The notes under the pieces were generated by a model that saw only the letters and a list, made by a program, of their open reading frames with translations, was not told the DNA's origin and made no database searches. A stretch of DNA of 25,242 nucleotides from Phycisphaerae bacterium (GTDB taxonomy: Bacteria > Planctomycetota > Phycisphaerae > JAAYCJ01). Shown here in pieces: positions 8,250 through 17,232 of the stretch (its first letter is position 1; each line of letters begins with the position of its first letter). The DNA lies in contig JAAZAW010000332.1 of NCBI GenBank assembly GCA_012514125.1, positions 1-25,242 of the forward strand, written 5' to 3'. The translations under genes were made by a program, and so were the position numbers.

Positions 8250-9554
8250 TTATTTCCCTGTATGAGAACCCTTGCCCACCATCGCCTTATCGGAAATGTC
8301 CTTGCGGTAATAGGCGCCGTCAAACGTAATCTTTTCCACCGCCGTGTACGCACGGGACTTCGCATCCAAAAGCGTCTCACCAAGGGTCGTCACTCCCAAA
8401 ACCCGTCCGCCGAAAGTCACGAGTCGGCCCGCGTTGTTCCGGGTGGTTCCCGCGTGGAAAACCATCACATCCTCTACCGCCTGGGCCTCTTCGATCCCGC
8501 TGATCGCCATCCCCGGATCATACTTGCCCGGATACCCCCCGGACGCCATCACCACACAAACCGAAGGCCGTGAATCCCATTCGAGTGTGACCTCGTCAAG
8601 CTTCCCTTCCGCCGTCGCCATCAACGCCTCGAACAGGTCCGACTTGAGCCGCATCATGATAGGCTGCGTCTCCGGATCGCCGAACCGAGTATTAAATTCC
8701 AGAACCTTAGGCCCTGTCGTGGTTAACATCAATCCCGCGTAAAGAACACCATTATATCGCGTCCCGCTGCGATTGATCGCGTCCACAATCGGAACCAGCA
8801 CCTGACGCTCGATCTGCTGTATAATCGAATCCGTCACAAAAGGAACAGGACTATAAGCTCCCATCCCGCCGGTATTTGGGCCTGTATCACCCTCGCCGAT
8901 CGCCTTGTGGTCCTGCGCCGTCTCCAGAACATATATATTCCTGCCGTCCACCAACGCCAGCACCGAAACTTCCTGCCCCGTAAGCTTTTCCTCAACCACC
9001 AGCTTATCGCCCGACTCCCCAAAAATCCGATCAACCATGATCTTTTCCGCCGCGCGAAGCGCATCGGCAGGGTCTTCGCAAACGATCACCCCTTTCCCCA
9101 TCGCCGGTCCCGACGCCTTGATCACCAACGGTTCATCCCGCGATGCAATGTACGCCTTGGCGTCCGCGTAATTCGTAAAAATTCTCGATTCCGCCGTCGG
9201 TACGGAGTATTGTCTCATTAATTCTTTACAATAAGCTTTGTCCGACTCCAGCATCGCCGCCTGCTGCGTCGGCCCGAACACCCTGATCCCCCCCTCTCCC
9301 AACCGATCCGCCAGCCCCCCAAACAACGGGTTTTCCGGACCAATTACTACTAAATCAATTTTCTCTTCTTTGGCGAAAGTTACAAGATCGTGTATATTTG
9401 TATCCGAAATATTCACGTTTGTGGAACATTCTGCTGTTCCCGGGTTGCCCGGCGCGCAGTATAATTTGGAGACATTTGGGGAACTGGAGAGTTTCCAGGC
9501 CAATGCGTGCTCACGACCACCGGAACCAACGACTAATACTTTCATAAGCGACAT
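8250..9554 (-). CDS. purD: phosphoribosylamine-glycine ligase (GAR synthetase)
   Basis: PurD ligates glycine to phosphoribosylamine using ATP, the second step of purine synthesis. The 434 residues show the GARS N-domain start MKVLVVGSGGREHALAWKL, the IGPENPL motif, the ATP-grasp core (ESDKAYCKELMRQY, then PLVIKASGPAMGKGVIV), GPNTGGMGAYSPVPFV, and the metal-binding LEFNTRFGDPETQPIMMRL, followed by the C-terminal GARS domain. The ATG at 9554 is listed, but the ATG at 9545 gives the commoner MKVLVVG start; neither has a clear Shine-Dalgarno sequence. Other purine genes are absent from the window. It is divergent from the sensor kinase gene across an AT-rich gap. Confidence 0.96.
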   Translation of the reverse strand: MSLMKVLVVGSGGREHALAWKLSSSPNVSKLYCAPGNPGTAECSTNVNISDTNIHDLVTFAKEEKIDLVVIGPENPLFGGLADRLGEGGIRVFGPTQQAAMLESDKAYCKELMRQYSVPTAESRIFTNYADAKAYIASRDEPLVIKASGPAMGKGVIVCEDPADALRAAEKIMVDRIFGESGDKLVVEEKLTGQEVSVLALVDGRNIYVLETAQDHKAIGEGDTGPNTGGMGAYSPVPFVTDSIIQQIERQVLVPIVDAINRSGTRYNGVLYAGLMLTTTGPKVLEFNTRFGDPETQPIMMRLKSDLFEALMATAEGKLDEVTLEWDSRPSVCVVMASGGYPGKYDPGMAISGIEEAQAVEDVMVFHAGTTRNNAGRLVTFGGRVLGVTTLGETLLDAKSRAYTAVEKITFDGAYYRKDISDKAMVGKGSHTGK

Positions 9555-9827
9555 TCTCAGTTATAATGATTAAAAAGTGTTTTAATTCAGCGCATAGTAT
9601 CATCACGGACTATACTCAGGCAGAGCAAAATGTTATCATTTTCATGATTTAGACACAAGAAAAATCGACCCAAACTTTTTTCAAATTCTTAATTTTCAAT
9701 AGCAGGAATAAAAAATTTTAAAAAAGTATTAAAAAGAAGATATCAGGGTGACAATTCGGTAACATTGAGGCTTTAAAATCAATCCATCGTTTGAAATCGA
9801 CTGTTTATTTTTTATGGAGGAATAACG
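9555..9827. other. AT-rich divergent intergenic region at a base-skew switch
   Basis: This 273-base gap separates purD (-) from the kinase (+). About 9660-9750 is very AT-rich with A and T runs. TTAGACACA at 9649-9657 matches the DnaA-box consensus TTATNCACA except at one position; no perfect box is seen. The + strand is C-rich for several kilobases to the left and G-rich to the right. I could not identify a convincing promoter for either flanking gene. Origin function is a hypothesis only. Confidence 0.4.
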
Positions 9828-9905
9828 ATGCGAAGAATAATGATTTTATCCGTGATGTTTTTTGGAGTAACGATATTTGAAGGCGTTTCCGCAGAAATTA
9901 TGTAA
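9828..9905 (+). pseudogene. 5' end of the sensor kinase, closed by an in-frame TAA
   Basis: A 25-codon frame (MRRIMILSVMFFGVTIFEGV, then SAEIM) starts behind a strong Shine-Dalgarno GGAGG with seven-base spacing. The peptide is hydrophobic and looks like a signal sequence or membrane anchor. It ends in TAA at 9903-9905. The same frame continues without another stop for 36 codons into the kinase at 10014, so one codon interrupts what would be a 445-residue protein. Possible readings are a nonsense mutation, a sequencing error, or a genuine short upstream peptide. The good ribosome site and the lack of an export signal in the downstream frame favour an interrupted gene. Confidence 0.6.
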
Positions 9906-10013
9906 TATTTTGAACGATTATTCCTATTTTCCACTGATTCCCGCGCCCCAACGTCGATTTTTGATGCATCAGATTCTGATCAGGATGCCGGTGCGAAAGA
10001 ACATCTTTATTAT

Positions 10014-11165
10014 GTGGCTCAGGAAGACATGGCGGCGGAGTTTCTGGAATCGGAAACAGAAATTACGACAAAAAATTCGCTGTCGCGCACGAAACTTCCC
10101 GATGTCTGGCAGGTGAGAACGAAAAACGGAGATGTGTTACTGCTTTATACGACTCAGAAACTCAAAGACAATATCCAATACTTGCGATATCCGGAAGGGA
10201 TTCACCTGCGAAGAAATGGTTTTTATGTGGAGGCCAAACCGTCAAACGAATCATGGCGGCAGAAGCCTTTTATGGAACTATCTGCCGGACAAGCTTTGCC
10301 CGACTGGTCGTTGGGATTATTTTTTTATAAAGGTGATTGCGATCCATTTGCTGCGGCGGAAAAACAGCAGCGAACGATTTACTTGTGGACGAGTATTTTG
10401 GGAATTGCGGCGATGGGAATTTTAGTTGGGATGGTTGGCCGATACCAGATACGTCAGATGCGACTTACACGATTGAAAAACGATTTTGTCGCGACGGTGA
10501 CGCATGAACTCAAGACGCCACTGGCATCGATGCGATTGTTGACCGACACGCTGTTGGAAGGGCGGTATCGTGATGAAACGCAGGTTCGGGATTATCTTGA
10601 GCTTATCGGGAAAGAGAATCATCGGCTTTCGCGATTGATCGATAATTTTCTGACGTTTTCTCGCATGGAGCGCAATAAACGTATTTTTGATTTTCGTAAA
10701 GTTCACCCCGCAGACATTGTCAATGCCGCGATCGAGAGTGTTCATGAAAAAGTCTCGGCAGAAGGTTTTGAGCTCAAGATTAACCTGGAGCCGAACCTGC
10801 CGGAGATTGTTGCCGATCGGGACGGGTTGGTGACGGTGTTGATTAATCTTTTCGATAATGCATTTAAGTACAGCGAAAGCGAAAAATGGATCGGTGTTCA
10901 TGTTTACGCCGATAAGGCGATGGTTTGTTTTGAGGTAACCGACCGAGGACTCGGTATGTCGCGGCGGGAGATGAAAAATATTTTTGAGCGATTTTATCAG
11001 GTCGATCAACGGCTGAGCCGGAAGGTGGGTGGTTGCGGGCTTGGGCTTAGTATTGTAAAATTTATTGTCGATGCGCACGGTGGGGAGATCGACGTGACCA
11101 GCGAGCGAATGCTTGGTAGTCGATTTGGGGTGAAAATTCCGGTGTTGTTGGAGAATCATTCATGA
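10014..11165 (+). CDS. two-component sensor histidine kinase (N-terminus interrupted)
   Basis: This is a membrane sensor kinase that should phosphorylate the response regulator encoded next to it. From the ATG at 10014 it has 383 residues: a sensor region (1-120), a membrane helix (about 122-143), a HisKA domain with phospho-acceptor His164 in THELKTPLASMRLL, and a HATPase domain with N box (LINLFDNAFKY), G1 (DRGLGM), F box (FERFYQ) and G2 (GCGLGLSIV). All catalytic motifs are intact. The frame is open from 9906 and in register with a signal-like start at 9828, separated only by TAA at 9903. AGGA upstream of 10014 could allow internal initiation, but the sensor region would then lack its first membrane anchor. 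Its stop overlaps the regulator start as ATGA. Confidence 0.9.
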   Translation: MAQEDMAAEFLESETEITTKNSLSRTKLPDVWQVRTKNGDVLLLYTTQKLKDNIQYLRYPEGIHLRRNGFYVEAKPSNESWRQKPFMELSAGQALPDWSLGLFFYKGDCDPFAAAEKQQRTIYLWTSILGIAAMGILVGMVGRYQIRQMRLTRLKNDFVATVTHELKTPLASMRLLTDTLLEGRYRDETQVRDYLELIGKENHRLSRLIDNFLTFSRMERNKRIFDFRKVHPADIVNAAIESVHEKVSAEGFELKINLEPNLPEIVADRDGLVTVLINLFDNAFKYSESEKWIGVHVYADKAMVCFEVTDRGLGMSRREMKNIFERFYQVDQRLSRKVGGCGLGLSIVKFIVDAHGGEIDVTSERMLGSRFGVKIPVLLENHS

Positions 11166-11851
11166 GTGGAGAACATATCCTGATCATAGAAGACGATCCG
11201 GTGATGCTTCGGGGATTGAAAGATAATTTTGAATTTCAAGGTTATCGTGTTCAGGCTGTTGGTGACGGTGAGAGGGGACTTGATGCGGCTTTGCAAAATC
11301 GTCCCGATCTGATTATTCTTGATATTATGCTGCCGAAAATCAACGGCTATGAGATATGTCAGACTCTTCGCCGCGAAAATAGGGATATGCCGATTATCAT
11401 GCTTACGGCCAAGGGTCAGGAGTCGGATATTGTTCTTGGGTTGAATATCGGGGCGGACGATTATATGACCAAACCGTTCAGTATTCGTGAGCTTTTGGCC
11501 CGGGCGGAGGCTTTTTTGCGGCGTCGTCGAAAAGAGGAAGCTCGAGTTTTTCGGTTTGGCGATTTTGAACTCCATCTTGCCTCGCGAAAGTTTTTTCATG
11601 GGAAAAAAGCGATTCCATTGACGCCCAAAGAGTTTGGATTATTGGTGTATTTATTGAAGAATGCGGGCAGGGTTCTGACACGCGATCAGATTATTTCCAG
11701 TGTTTGGGGGTATGATATGATCGTCACGGGCAGGAGCGTCGACCGCTGCATCAATACTCTTCGCAGCAAGATCGAGACGGAGGGTGATCATCCTGTTTTT
11801 ATCGGTACTGTTCGTGAAATCGGCTATCGATTCGATATGCCTGAGGAATAA
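11162..11851 (+). CDS. OmpR/PhoB-family response regulator
   Basis: This 229-residue DNA-binding response regulator is the expected partner of the kinase just upstream, with which it shares an ATGA overlap. The receiver domain (1-120) has the acidic pocket E10-D11-D12, phospho-acceptor Asp54 in LIILDIMLP, Thr82 and Lys104 in the DDYMTKPF motif. A winged-helix Trans_reg_C domain follows (about 130-225) with LTPKEFGLLVYLLKNAG, the recognition-helix region SVDRCINTLRSKIE, and the closing IGTVREIGYRF. All key residues are present, so the regulator itself looks functional even though the kinase gene is interrupted. The regulon is unknown; the PEP-CTERM gene downstream is a candidate only by position. 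Confidence 0.96.
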   Translation: MSGEHILIIEDDPVMLRGLKDNFEFQGYRVQAVGDGERGLDAALQNRPDLIILDIMLPKINGYEICQTLRRENRDMPIIMLTAKGQESDIVLGLNIGADDYMTKPFSIRELLARAEAFLRRRRKEEARVFRFGDFELHLASRKFFHGKKAIPLTPKEFGLLVYLLKNAGRVLTRDQIISSVWGYDMIVTGRSVDRCINTLRSKIETEGDHPVFIGTVREIGYRFDMPEE

Positions 11852-11916
11852 GCGGGGTGGTGGATGTATTTTTTTCGATCCTGACTCAGCGGGGGGCGGA
11901 ATTTGTCGATATGTTA

Positions 11917-11945
11917 TTTACAGGGATGTTACGGGCAGGTATGAT
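11917..11945 (+). promoter_or_regulatory. sigma-70-type promoter of the PEP-CTERM gene
   Basis: TTTACA (11917-11922), a 17-base spacer and TATGAT (11940-11945) each match the consensus at five of six positions. Transcription would start near 11952 with a leader of about 60 bases before the gene at 12014, so this gene can be expressed separately from the two-component operon. Confidence 0.6.
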
Positions 11946-12013
11946 AAAACCGGTCTGTTCAAACCTGCGGGTGTTTATTTTTGTAAGAAAACTGATTTTC
12001 AGGAGGTTATGTG

Positions 12014-12775
12014 ATGCTGAAAAGTCGAATCAGTATGACGGTGATTGCGGGGGTGGTTTTTTGTGGGATTCAGGCTGAGGCGGGATTGTTCAAGAATGTT
12101 CGTTATGCGCTGGGGTATACGGGATTTGGCCAGCGGCTACAGCGAAATGCTGTAAGCGACGGATGGACTTATGATTTTGCTCAGACTTTCAATGATAAAG
12201 AATATGATTTTGGCAATTCGGAGTTGAACCTGACCGGATCGATGGAAGGGAGCTTTAATTTCAGTCGGCGGGGCATCCCGGAGGTGGAGTTTAATCTGAG
12301 CACGCCGGCGGGGTTGTCTTACGATTTTTTGGCGACCGACGGTCCGAACAGGTTTACCATCGACGATGGTTTTTTGGATATTGAACAGAAAATTATTTTC
12401 AATCAATTCGGGGGATATGATATTGAGCTTCAGGTGACGAATCGGGGGACGCTGGTGTATGATAATGCGGAGCTGGCTTCGAAGTCCATTAGTTTCGATG
12501 TCGGACCGATCAATATTCATGGTCAATGGCTGGTGGATGTTTTTAATTTGACGGTTGGACGATGGCTTGGTTTTTCGTTGCCGGGTGGCGGGCTTGATCA
12601 GCTTGCGTTGGGTTGGGATTCGCTGTTTTCCAGTCAGGTGGATCAGATTTTAGCAATGGCGGAAACGTCGGAAGATCTGGCACCGGCGGGCATTACGATT
12701 GCGGCGGTTCCTGAACCGTTGACGATGTTGCTGATGGCTATGGGAGGGGGTTTGGTGCTTGGGCGAAGGATTTAA
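12014..12775 (+). CDS. PEP-CTERM sorting domain protein
   Basis: This 253-residue exported protein has an N-terminal signal peptide (MLKSRISMTVIAGVVFCGIQ, cleavage likely after AEA) and a C-terminal PEP-CTERM tag: VPEP, a hydrophobic helix TMLLMAMGGGLVLG and the basic end RRI. Such tags are recognised by exosortase, which cuts and anchors the protein at the cell surface, often alongside exopolysaccharide. The middle (about 40-225) is rich in beta-type, Gly/Asp/Asn-containing sequence without a motif I recognise. AGGAGG at 12001-12006 is seven bases from this ATG; a GTG three bases earlier is possible. No exosortase gene is in the window. The function beyond surface location is unknown. Confidence 0.88.
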   Translation: MLKSRISMTVIAGVVFCGIQAEAGLFKNVRYALGYTGFGQRLQRNAVSDGWTYDFAQTFNDKEYDFGNSELNLTGSMEGSFNFSRRGIPEVEFNLSTPAGLSYDFLATDGPNRFTIDDGFLDIEQKIIFNQFGGYDIELQVTNRGTLVYDNAELASKSISFDVGPINIHGQWLVDVFNLTVGRWLGFSLPGGGLDQLALGWDSLFSSQVDQILAMAETSEDLAPAGITIAAVPEPLTMLLMAMGGGLVLGRRI

Positions 12776-12804
12776 ATGGTTTTTGTTTTTGGATTTTCCT
12801 GAGG

Positions 12805-12833
12805 TTGACATTTGCGGTGGTGGGGTTTAGAAT
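12805..12833 (+). promoter_or_regulatory. sigma-70-type promoter of trxA
   Basis: A perfect -35 TTGACA (12805-12810), a 17-base spacer and TAGAAT (12828-12833) form one of the best promoters in the window. The start would lie near 12840, giving a leader of about 110 bases to the trxA ATG. I see no recognisable riboswitch in that leader. Confidence 0.75.
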
Positions 12834-12950
12834 GCGGTCAGATGTTGAATGCTCCGATGAAAGATGACGGTTAGACTACGCATCCTTATATTTCGGGGGC
12901 TTTTTGGGCTTGCGAGCTAAACAATACACCAGAAAAAGAAAGGAATTTCC

Positions 12951-13280
12951 ATGGCAGGAAACGTGATTGAATTGACGGATGATAATTTTCAGTCGGAAGT
13001 GCTTGAAGCGAATGAACCTGTGGTGGTGGATTTCTGGGCGGAGTGGTGCGGTCCGTGCCGGGCGATGTCGCCGATAATTGAGGAATTGTCCGAAATTGTC
13101 GCGGGCAAAGCGAAGGTGGCCAAGTTGAATGTGGATAAGGCTCAGAATGTGGCGATGAACTATGGGATCAGCGCGATTCCGACGGTGATTATTTTCAAGG
13201 GCGGCGAACCGGAGAAGAAGTTGGTTGGGCTGACGTCGTTGCAGGATTTGCAGGACGCGGTGGAAGCGATGGCGGTATAA
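12951..13280 (+). CDS. trxA: thioredoxin
   Basis: This 109-residue cytoplasmic dithiol reductase has the exact thioredoxin size. The active site WCGPC is at 32-36 in VVDFWAEWCGPCRAM, the buried Asp is at 27, and the cis-proline loop is ISAIPTVIIFKGG. It supplies electrons to enzymes such as ribonucleotide reductase and methionine sulfoxide reductase and keeps cytosolic thiols reduced. AAAGGAA lies just before the ATG. The gene has its own promoter at 12805 and a terminator at 13310, so it looks monocistronic. Confidence 0.97.
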   Translation: MAGNVIELTDDNFQSEVLEANEPVVVDFWAEWCGPCRAMSPIIEELSEIVAGKAKVAKLNVDKAQNVAMNYGISAIPTVIIFKGGEPEKKLVGLTSLQDLQDAVEAMAV

Positions 13281-13309
13281 ATCGGTAGGTATTGAGAATA
13301 TTGGTACAG

Positions 13310-13351
13310 GAGCAGCCTGTGGAGGATATGGGCGGCTCTTGTTTTATTTTT
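13310..13351 (+). terminator. probable terminator of trxA
   Basis: GAGCAGCC and GGCGGCTC form an imperfect hairpin (one mismatch) 30 bases past the trxA stop. It is followed by TTGTTTTATTTTT. The stem is short but the T-rich tail is good. Confidence 0.6.
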
Positions 13352-13567
13352 ACGGGTGGGAGTTGGAAGAGAAGTGAACCGCCAAGACGGTAAGGACGGC
13401 ATGGAAGCGGTAGAGAGAAGAGGCAGAAGAAGTTTTGGGGAGGGTTTTCGGATTTCTTTTTGGTGGGAAATGTATATACTTGTTACGTCGTAAGAGGTAT
13501 ACGCTCTCTTATAGTTGCGATTTTTTATGTGGGAAGAAGACGGCGTGTTGTGAGACGTGGGATGTAG
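13352..13567. repeat. intergenic tract with purine-rich repeat and GAACCGCCAAGA motif
   Basis: The right part of the trxA-rluD gap carries GTTGGAAGAGAAG followed by TGAACCGCCAAGACGG (about 13361-13389) and a purine-rich tail to 13440. The same TTGAACCGCCAAGA-type motif occurs on the minus strand near 4803-4830. A TAAGAG...CTCTTA inverted repeat lies near 13490-13512. No clear promoter for the downstream gene was found. Confidence 0.45.
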
Positions 13568-14602
13568 ATGATTATGGTGGAAGAACAAGCTGAAAATCAG
13601 GATGTTTTGCGGGAAGATGAAGCTGCGGCGGTGACGGAAGACGGGGGGCCTGTTCGGGCGTCGCTGGAGATTCGACATCGACGGTCGCATAGTAGAATCG
13701 ATAAATATCTGCAGGGGCGGTTTCCGCGTTTTTCCCGGACGGCGATTCAGAAGCTGATCAAGGAAGGGGCGATTACGGTTAATGCCAAGCCCACCAAGGC
13801 GAGCTATGAGATCAATCCTGGTGATAAGATCGATCTGATCCTTCCGCCGTTGGAGTCTAAAGAGATTAAGGCGGAAAATATTCCGTTGGAGATTTTGTTT
13901 GAAGATCCGTATTTGGTGGCGGTGAATAAGCCTGCGAATATGGTATCTCATCCGGCGAGGGGGTATCAGAGCGGGACGCTGGTGAATGCGATGATGTATT
14001 ATTGTCAGCAACTTTCGAAGAGCGACGATCCGATTCGGCCTGGGATTGTGCATCGGCTTGATAAGGATACGACGGGAGTGATCGTGCTGGCGAAGGACGA
14101 CGAGGCGCATTGGCGGCTGGCGTTGCAATTTGAACGTCGGAAGATTTATAAGGAATATCTGGCAGTGGTAGAGGGGGAATTGGAACTTGATTCGGACCGG
14201 ATCGTGGCGGCGATCGGGACGCATCCGTCGATGCGCGAGCGATATGCTGTGCGAGAGGGTGTGGGGCGACATGCGGCAACGGTTTATCAGGTGGTGGAAC
14301 GGCTAAACGGATTTACCTTTGTCCGGCTGGTGCTGGAGACGGGGCGGACGCACCAGATTCGTGTGCACATGTCGCATTTACGGCATCCGATTGTCGGTGA
14401 TACGCTTTATGGTGCCAGGCGGATTACGGTGGGGCAGTTGTTCAAGACGGACGATGAGACGCCGATTATGCCGCGTTTTGCGCTCCATGCGCACAAGATT
14501 CAATTTCGGCATCCGATTACGGGGCAGGATATTGTTATTCAGGCGCCGTTGCCGGCGGATATGGAGAATTTGCTGGAGTTGCTGCGAAAGAGGAAGAAAT
14601 AA
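13568..14602 (+). CDS. RluA-family pseudouridine synthase (RluD-like)
   Basis: This 344-residue enzyme converts uridines to pseudouridine in RNA, most likely 23S rRNA as in RluD. It has an acidic N-terminal extension (1-35), an S4 RNA-binding domain (about 40-100: RIDKYLQGRFPRFSRTAIQK, GAITVNAK), and the catalytic domain with HRLDKDTTGVIVLAK, where Asp165 is the expected nucleophile. The conserved GRTHQIRVHMSHLRHPIVGD and LHAHKI blocks follow. S4 domain plus catalytic core is the RluC/RluD arrangement; I leave the symbol blank because the target uridines cannot be read from sequence. The start is uncertain: ATG at 13568 or 13574, with no strong Shine-Dalgarno sequence. A methyltransferase-like gene follows after 16 bases. 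Confidence 0.93.
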   Translation: MIMVEEQAENQDVLREDEAAAVTEDGGPVRASLEIRHRRSHSRIDKYLQGRFPRFSRTAIQKLIKEGAITVNAKPTKASYEINPGDKIDLILPPLESKEIKAENIPLEILFEDPYLVAVNKPANMVSHPARGYQSGTLVNAMMYYCQQLSKSDDPIRPGIVHRLDKDTTGVIVLAKDDEAHWRLALQFERRKIYKEYLAVVEGELELDSDRIVAAIGTHPSMRERYAVREGVGRHAATVYQVVERLNGFTFVRLVLETGRTHQIRVHMSHLRHPIVGDTLYGARRITVGQLFKTDDETPIMPRFALHAHKIQFRHPITGQDIVIQAPLPADMENLLELLRKRKK

Positions 14603-14618
14603 GAGACAGGGAAATTTC

Positions 14619-15233
14619 ATGAGTAAGAATGAGCGACGGAAAATTTGTTCGACGACCTGGCCTGGACGACATGATGGAACTTTTGCCGAACTTCGGAAAT
14701 TGCTTGATGAGAAGGGAGTGACGGCACCTGTGGTGTTGGAGGTTGGGCCTGGTGCGGCGTCGAAATATCTGGCGGGAATGCTGGCTTCGGGGGATGGCGA
14801 GAAATTGTCTCCTTTGGCGAATCGGTGGCGGGCGGTTTTGAGAAATGTCGATGGATTGATTCGGCGGATACCGAATTGTCCGCTGCATTCGTATGAGCCG
14901 GGAGAATTGTTGAAATTTTTGCCGGCGGGGGCGAAGCTGACGGTGGCGGACATCAGCGAGCCTGTGATTCGGGCGATTGAGAAACAATATCCGCAGGTTT
15001 GTGCGCGGGTGATTGATTTTACGTGTGAGACGATGGATGAGCCGGTGGATGTGGTGGTTTGTTTTTGTGTGCTGACGCGAGCGATGAGGCCGAGGGAGAT
15101 TTTCGAGAATTTATATCAGTCGATCAGGCCGGGGGGGGTTCTGGTGATGGATGCGCGGAGTCGAAAGAGTTTTTCAACGGCGGAGCATGTGTTGGAAGAG
15201 ATGACGGGGCATATCTGGCGGAAGCCGGAATAA
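14619..15233 (+). CDS. class I SAM-dependent methyltransferase-like protein
   Basis: This 204-residue protein has a Rossmann methyltransferase layout: motif I VVLEVGPGAASKYLAG (about 38-53), an acidic strand end LTVADIS, the motif-IV-like VDVVVCFCVLTR, and SIRPGGVLVMD before the C-terminus. It is short and ends soon after that strand, so part of the usual C-terminal sheet may be missing. AGGG lies just before the ATG. It sits 16 bases after the pseudouridine synthase gene and is likely cotranscribed; a role in rRNA or tRNA modification is possible from that context but not shown. The substrate is unknown. Confidence 0.75.
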   Translation: MSKNERRKICSTTWPGRHDGTFAELRKLLDEKGVTAPVVLEVGPGAASKYLAGMLASGDGEKLSPLANRWRAVLRNVDGLIRRIPNCPLHSYEPGELLKFLPAGAKLTVADISEPVIRAIEKQYPQVCARVIDFTCETMDEPVDVVVCFCVLTRAMRPREIFENLYQSIRPGGVLVMDARSRKSFSTAEHVLEEMTGHIWRKPE

Positions 15234-15238
15234 GAAAT

Positions 15239-15272
15239 GTATCCATGACAAGTGAAGCCTTGTCATGGATAC
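15239..15272 (-). terminator. perfect 14-bp hairpin between convergent genes
   Basis: GTATCCATGACAAG and CTTGTCATGGATAC are perfect arms around the 6-base loop TGAAGC. The hairpin lies between the methyltransferase-like gene (+) and glnS (-). The tail is U-rich only on the minus strand (ATTTCTTATT), so it is best read as the glnS terminator, though it may also stop plus-strand transcripts. Confidence 0.7.
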
Positions 15273-15294
15273 GAAAATAAGTTGGAGAAACCCC

Positions 15295-17022
<1,728 letters not shown>

Positions 17023-17071
17023 TCGATTAACCTCATTGTTTTGAGTTTGGATTTTATTTACAAAGATATTA

Positions 17072-17100
17072 ATTATAGTCCCGCCGGCGGCAAAACACAA
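17072..17100 (-). promoter_or_regulatory. glnS promoter with palindrome in the spacer
   Basis: On the minus strand TTGTGT (17100-17095), a 17-base spacer and a perfect TATAAT (17077-17072) precede glnS; the leader would be about 40 bases. The spacer contains the self-complementary CCGCCGGCGG, a possible operator. Confidence 0.6.
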
Positions 17101-17169
17101 CGATTTGGCGAAGAAGTTGGAAGTTGGATCGAGGGCGGTGACTGTTTGTTTTTCAGTAGCGTATCAGAA

Positions 17170-17205
17170 ATAAAAAATCCCGCCCATGTGTGACATGGAC
17201 GGGAT
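17170..17205 (-). terminator. intrinsic terminator of the Spy/CpxP-like gene
   Basis: Arms ATCCCGCCCATG (17177-17188) and CATGGACGGGAT (17194-17205) form a 12-bp stem with one mismatch and the loop TGTGA. On the minus strand the stem runs straight into TTTTTTATTTC. It lies 28 bases past the stop of the gene at 17233. Confidence 0.88.
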
Positions 17206-17232
17206 GGGGGAATTTTTGTGTGTCGATTCGGT

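Noticed and set aside
7492..8265. A 257-codon plus-strand frame
   Set aside because: Antisense to pckG and the end of purD; no motif and no ribosome site.
9877..10116. A 79-codon frame overlapping the kinase 5' end
   Set aside because: Different frame from both the signal-like start and the kinase; Arg/Lys-rich at its end where the kinase frame gives normal protein sequence.
12840..12950. Possible riboswitch in the long trxA leader
   Set aside because: I compared it by eye with fluoride, SAM and other common cores and saw no match or convincing stem.
13160..14272. A 370-codon minus-strand frame
   Set aside because: Antisense to trxA and the pseudouridine synthase, both of which have complete active sites.
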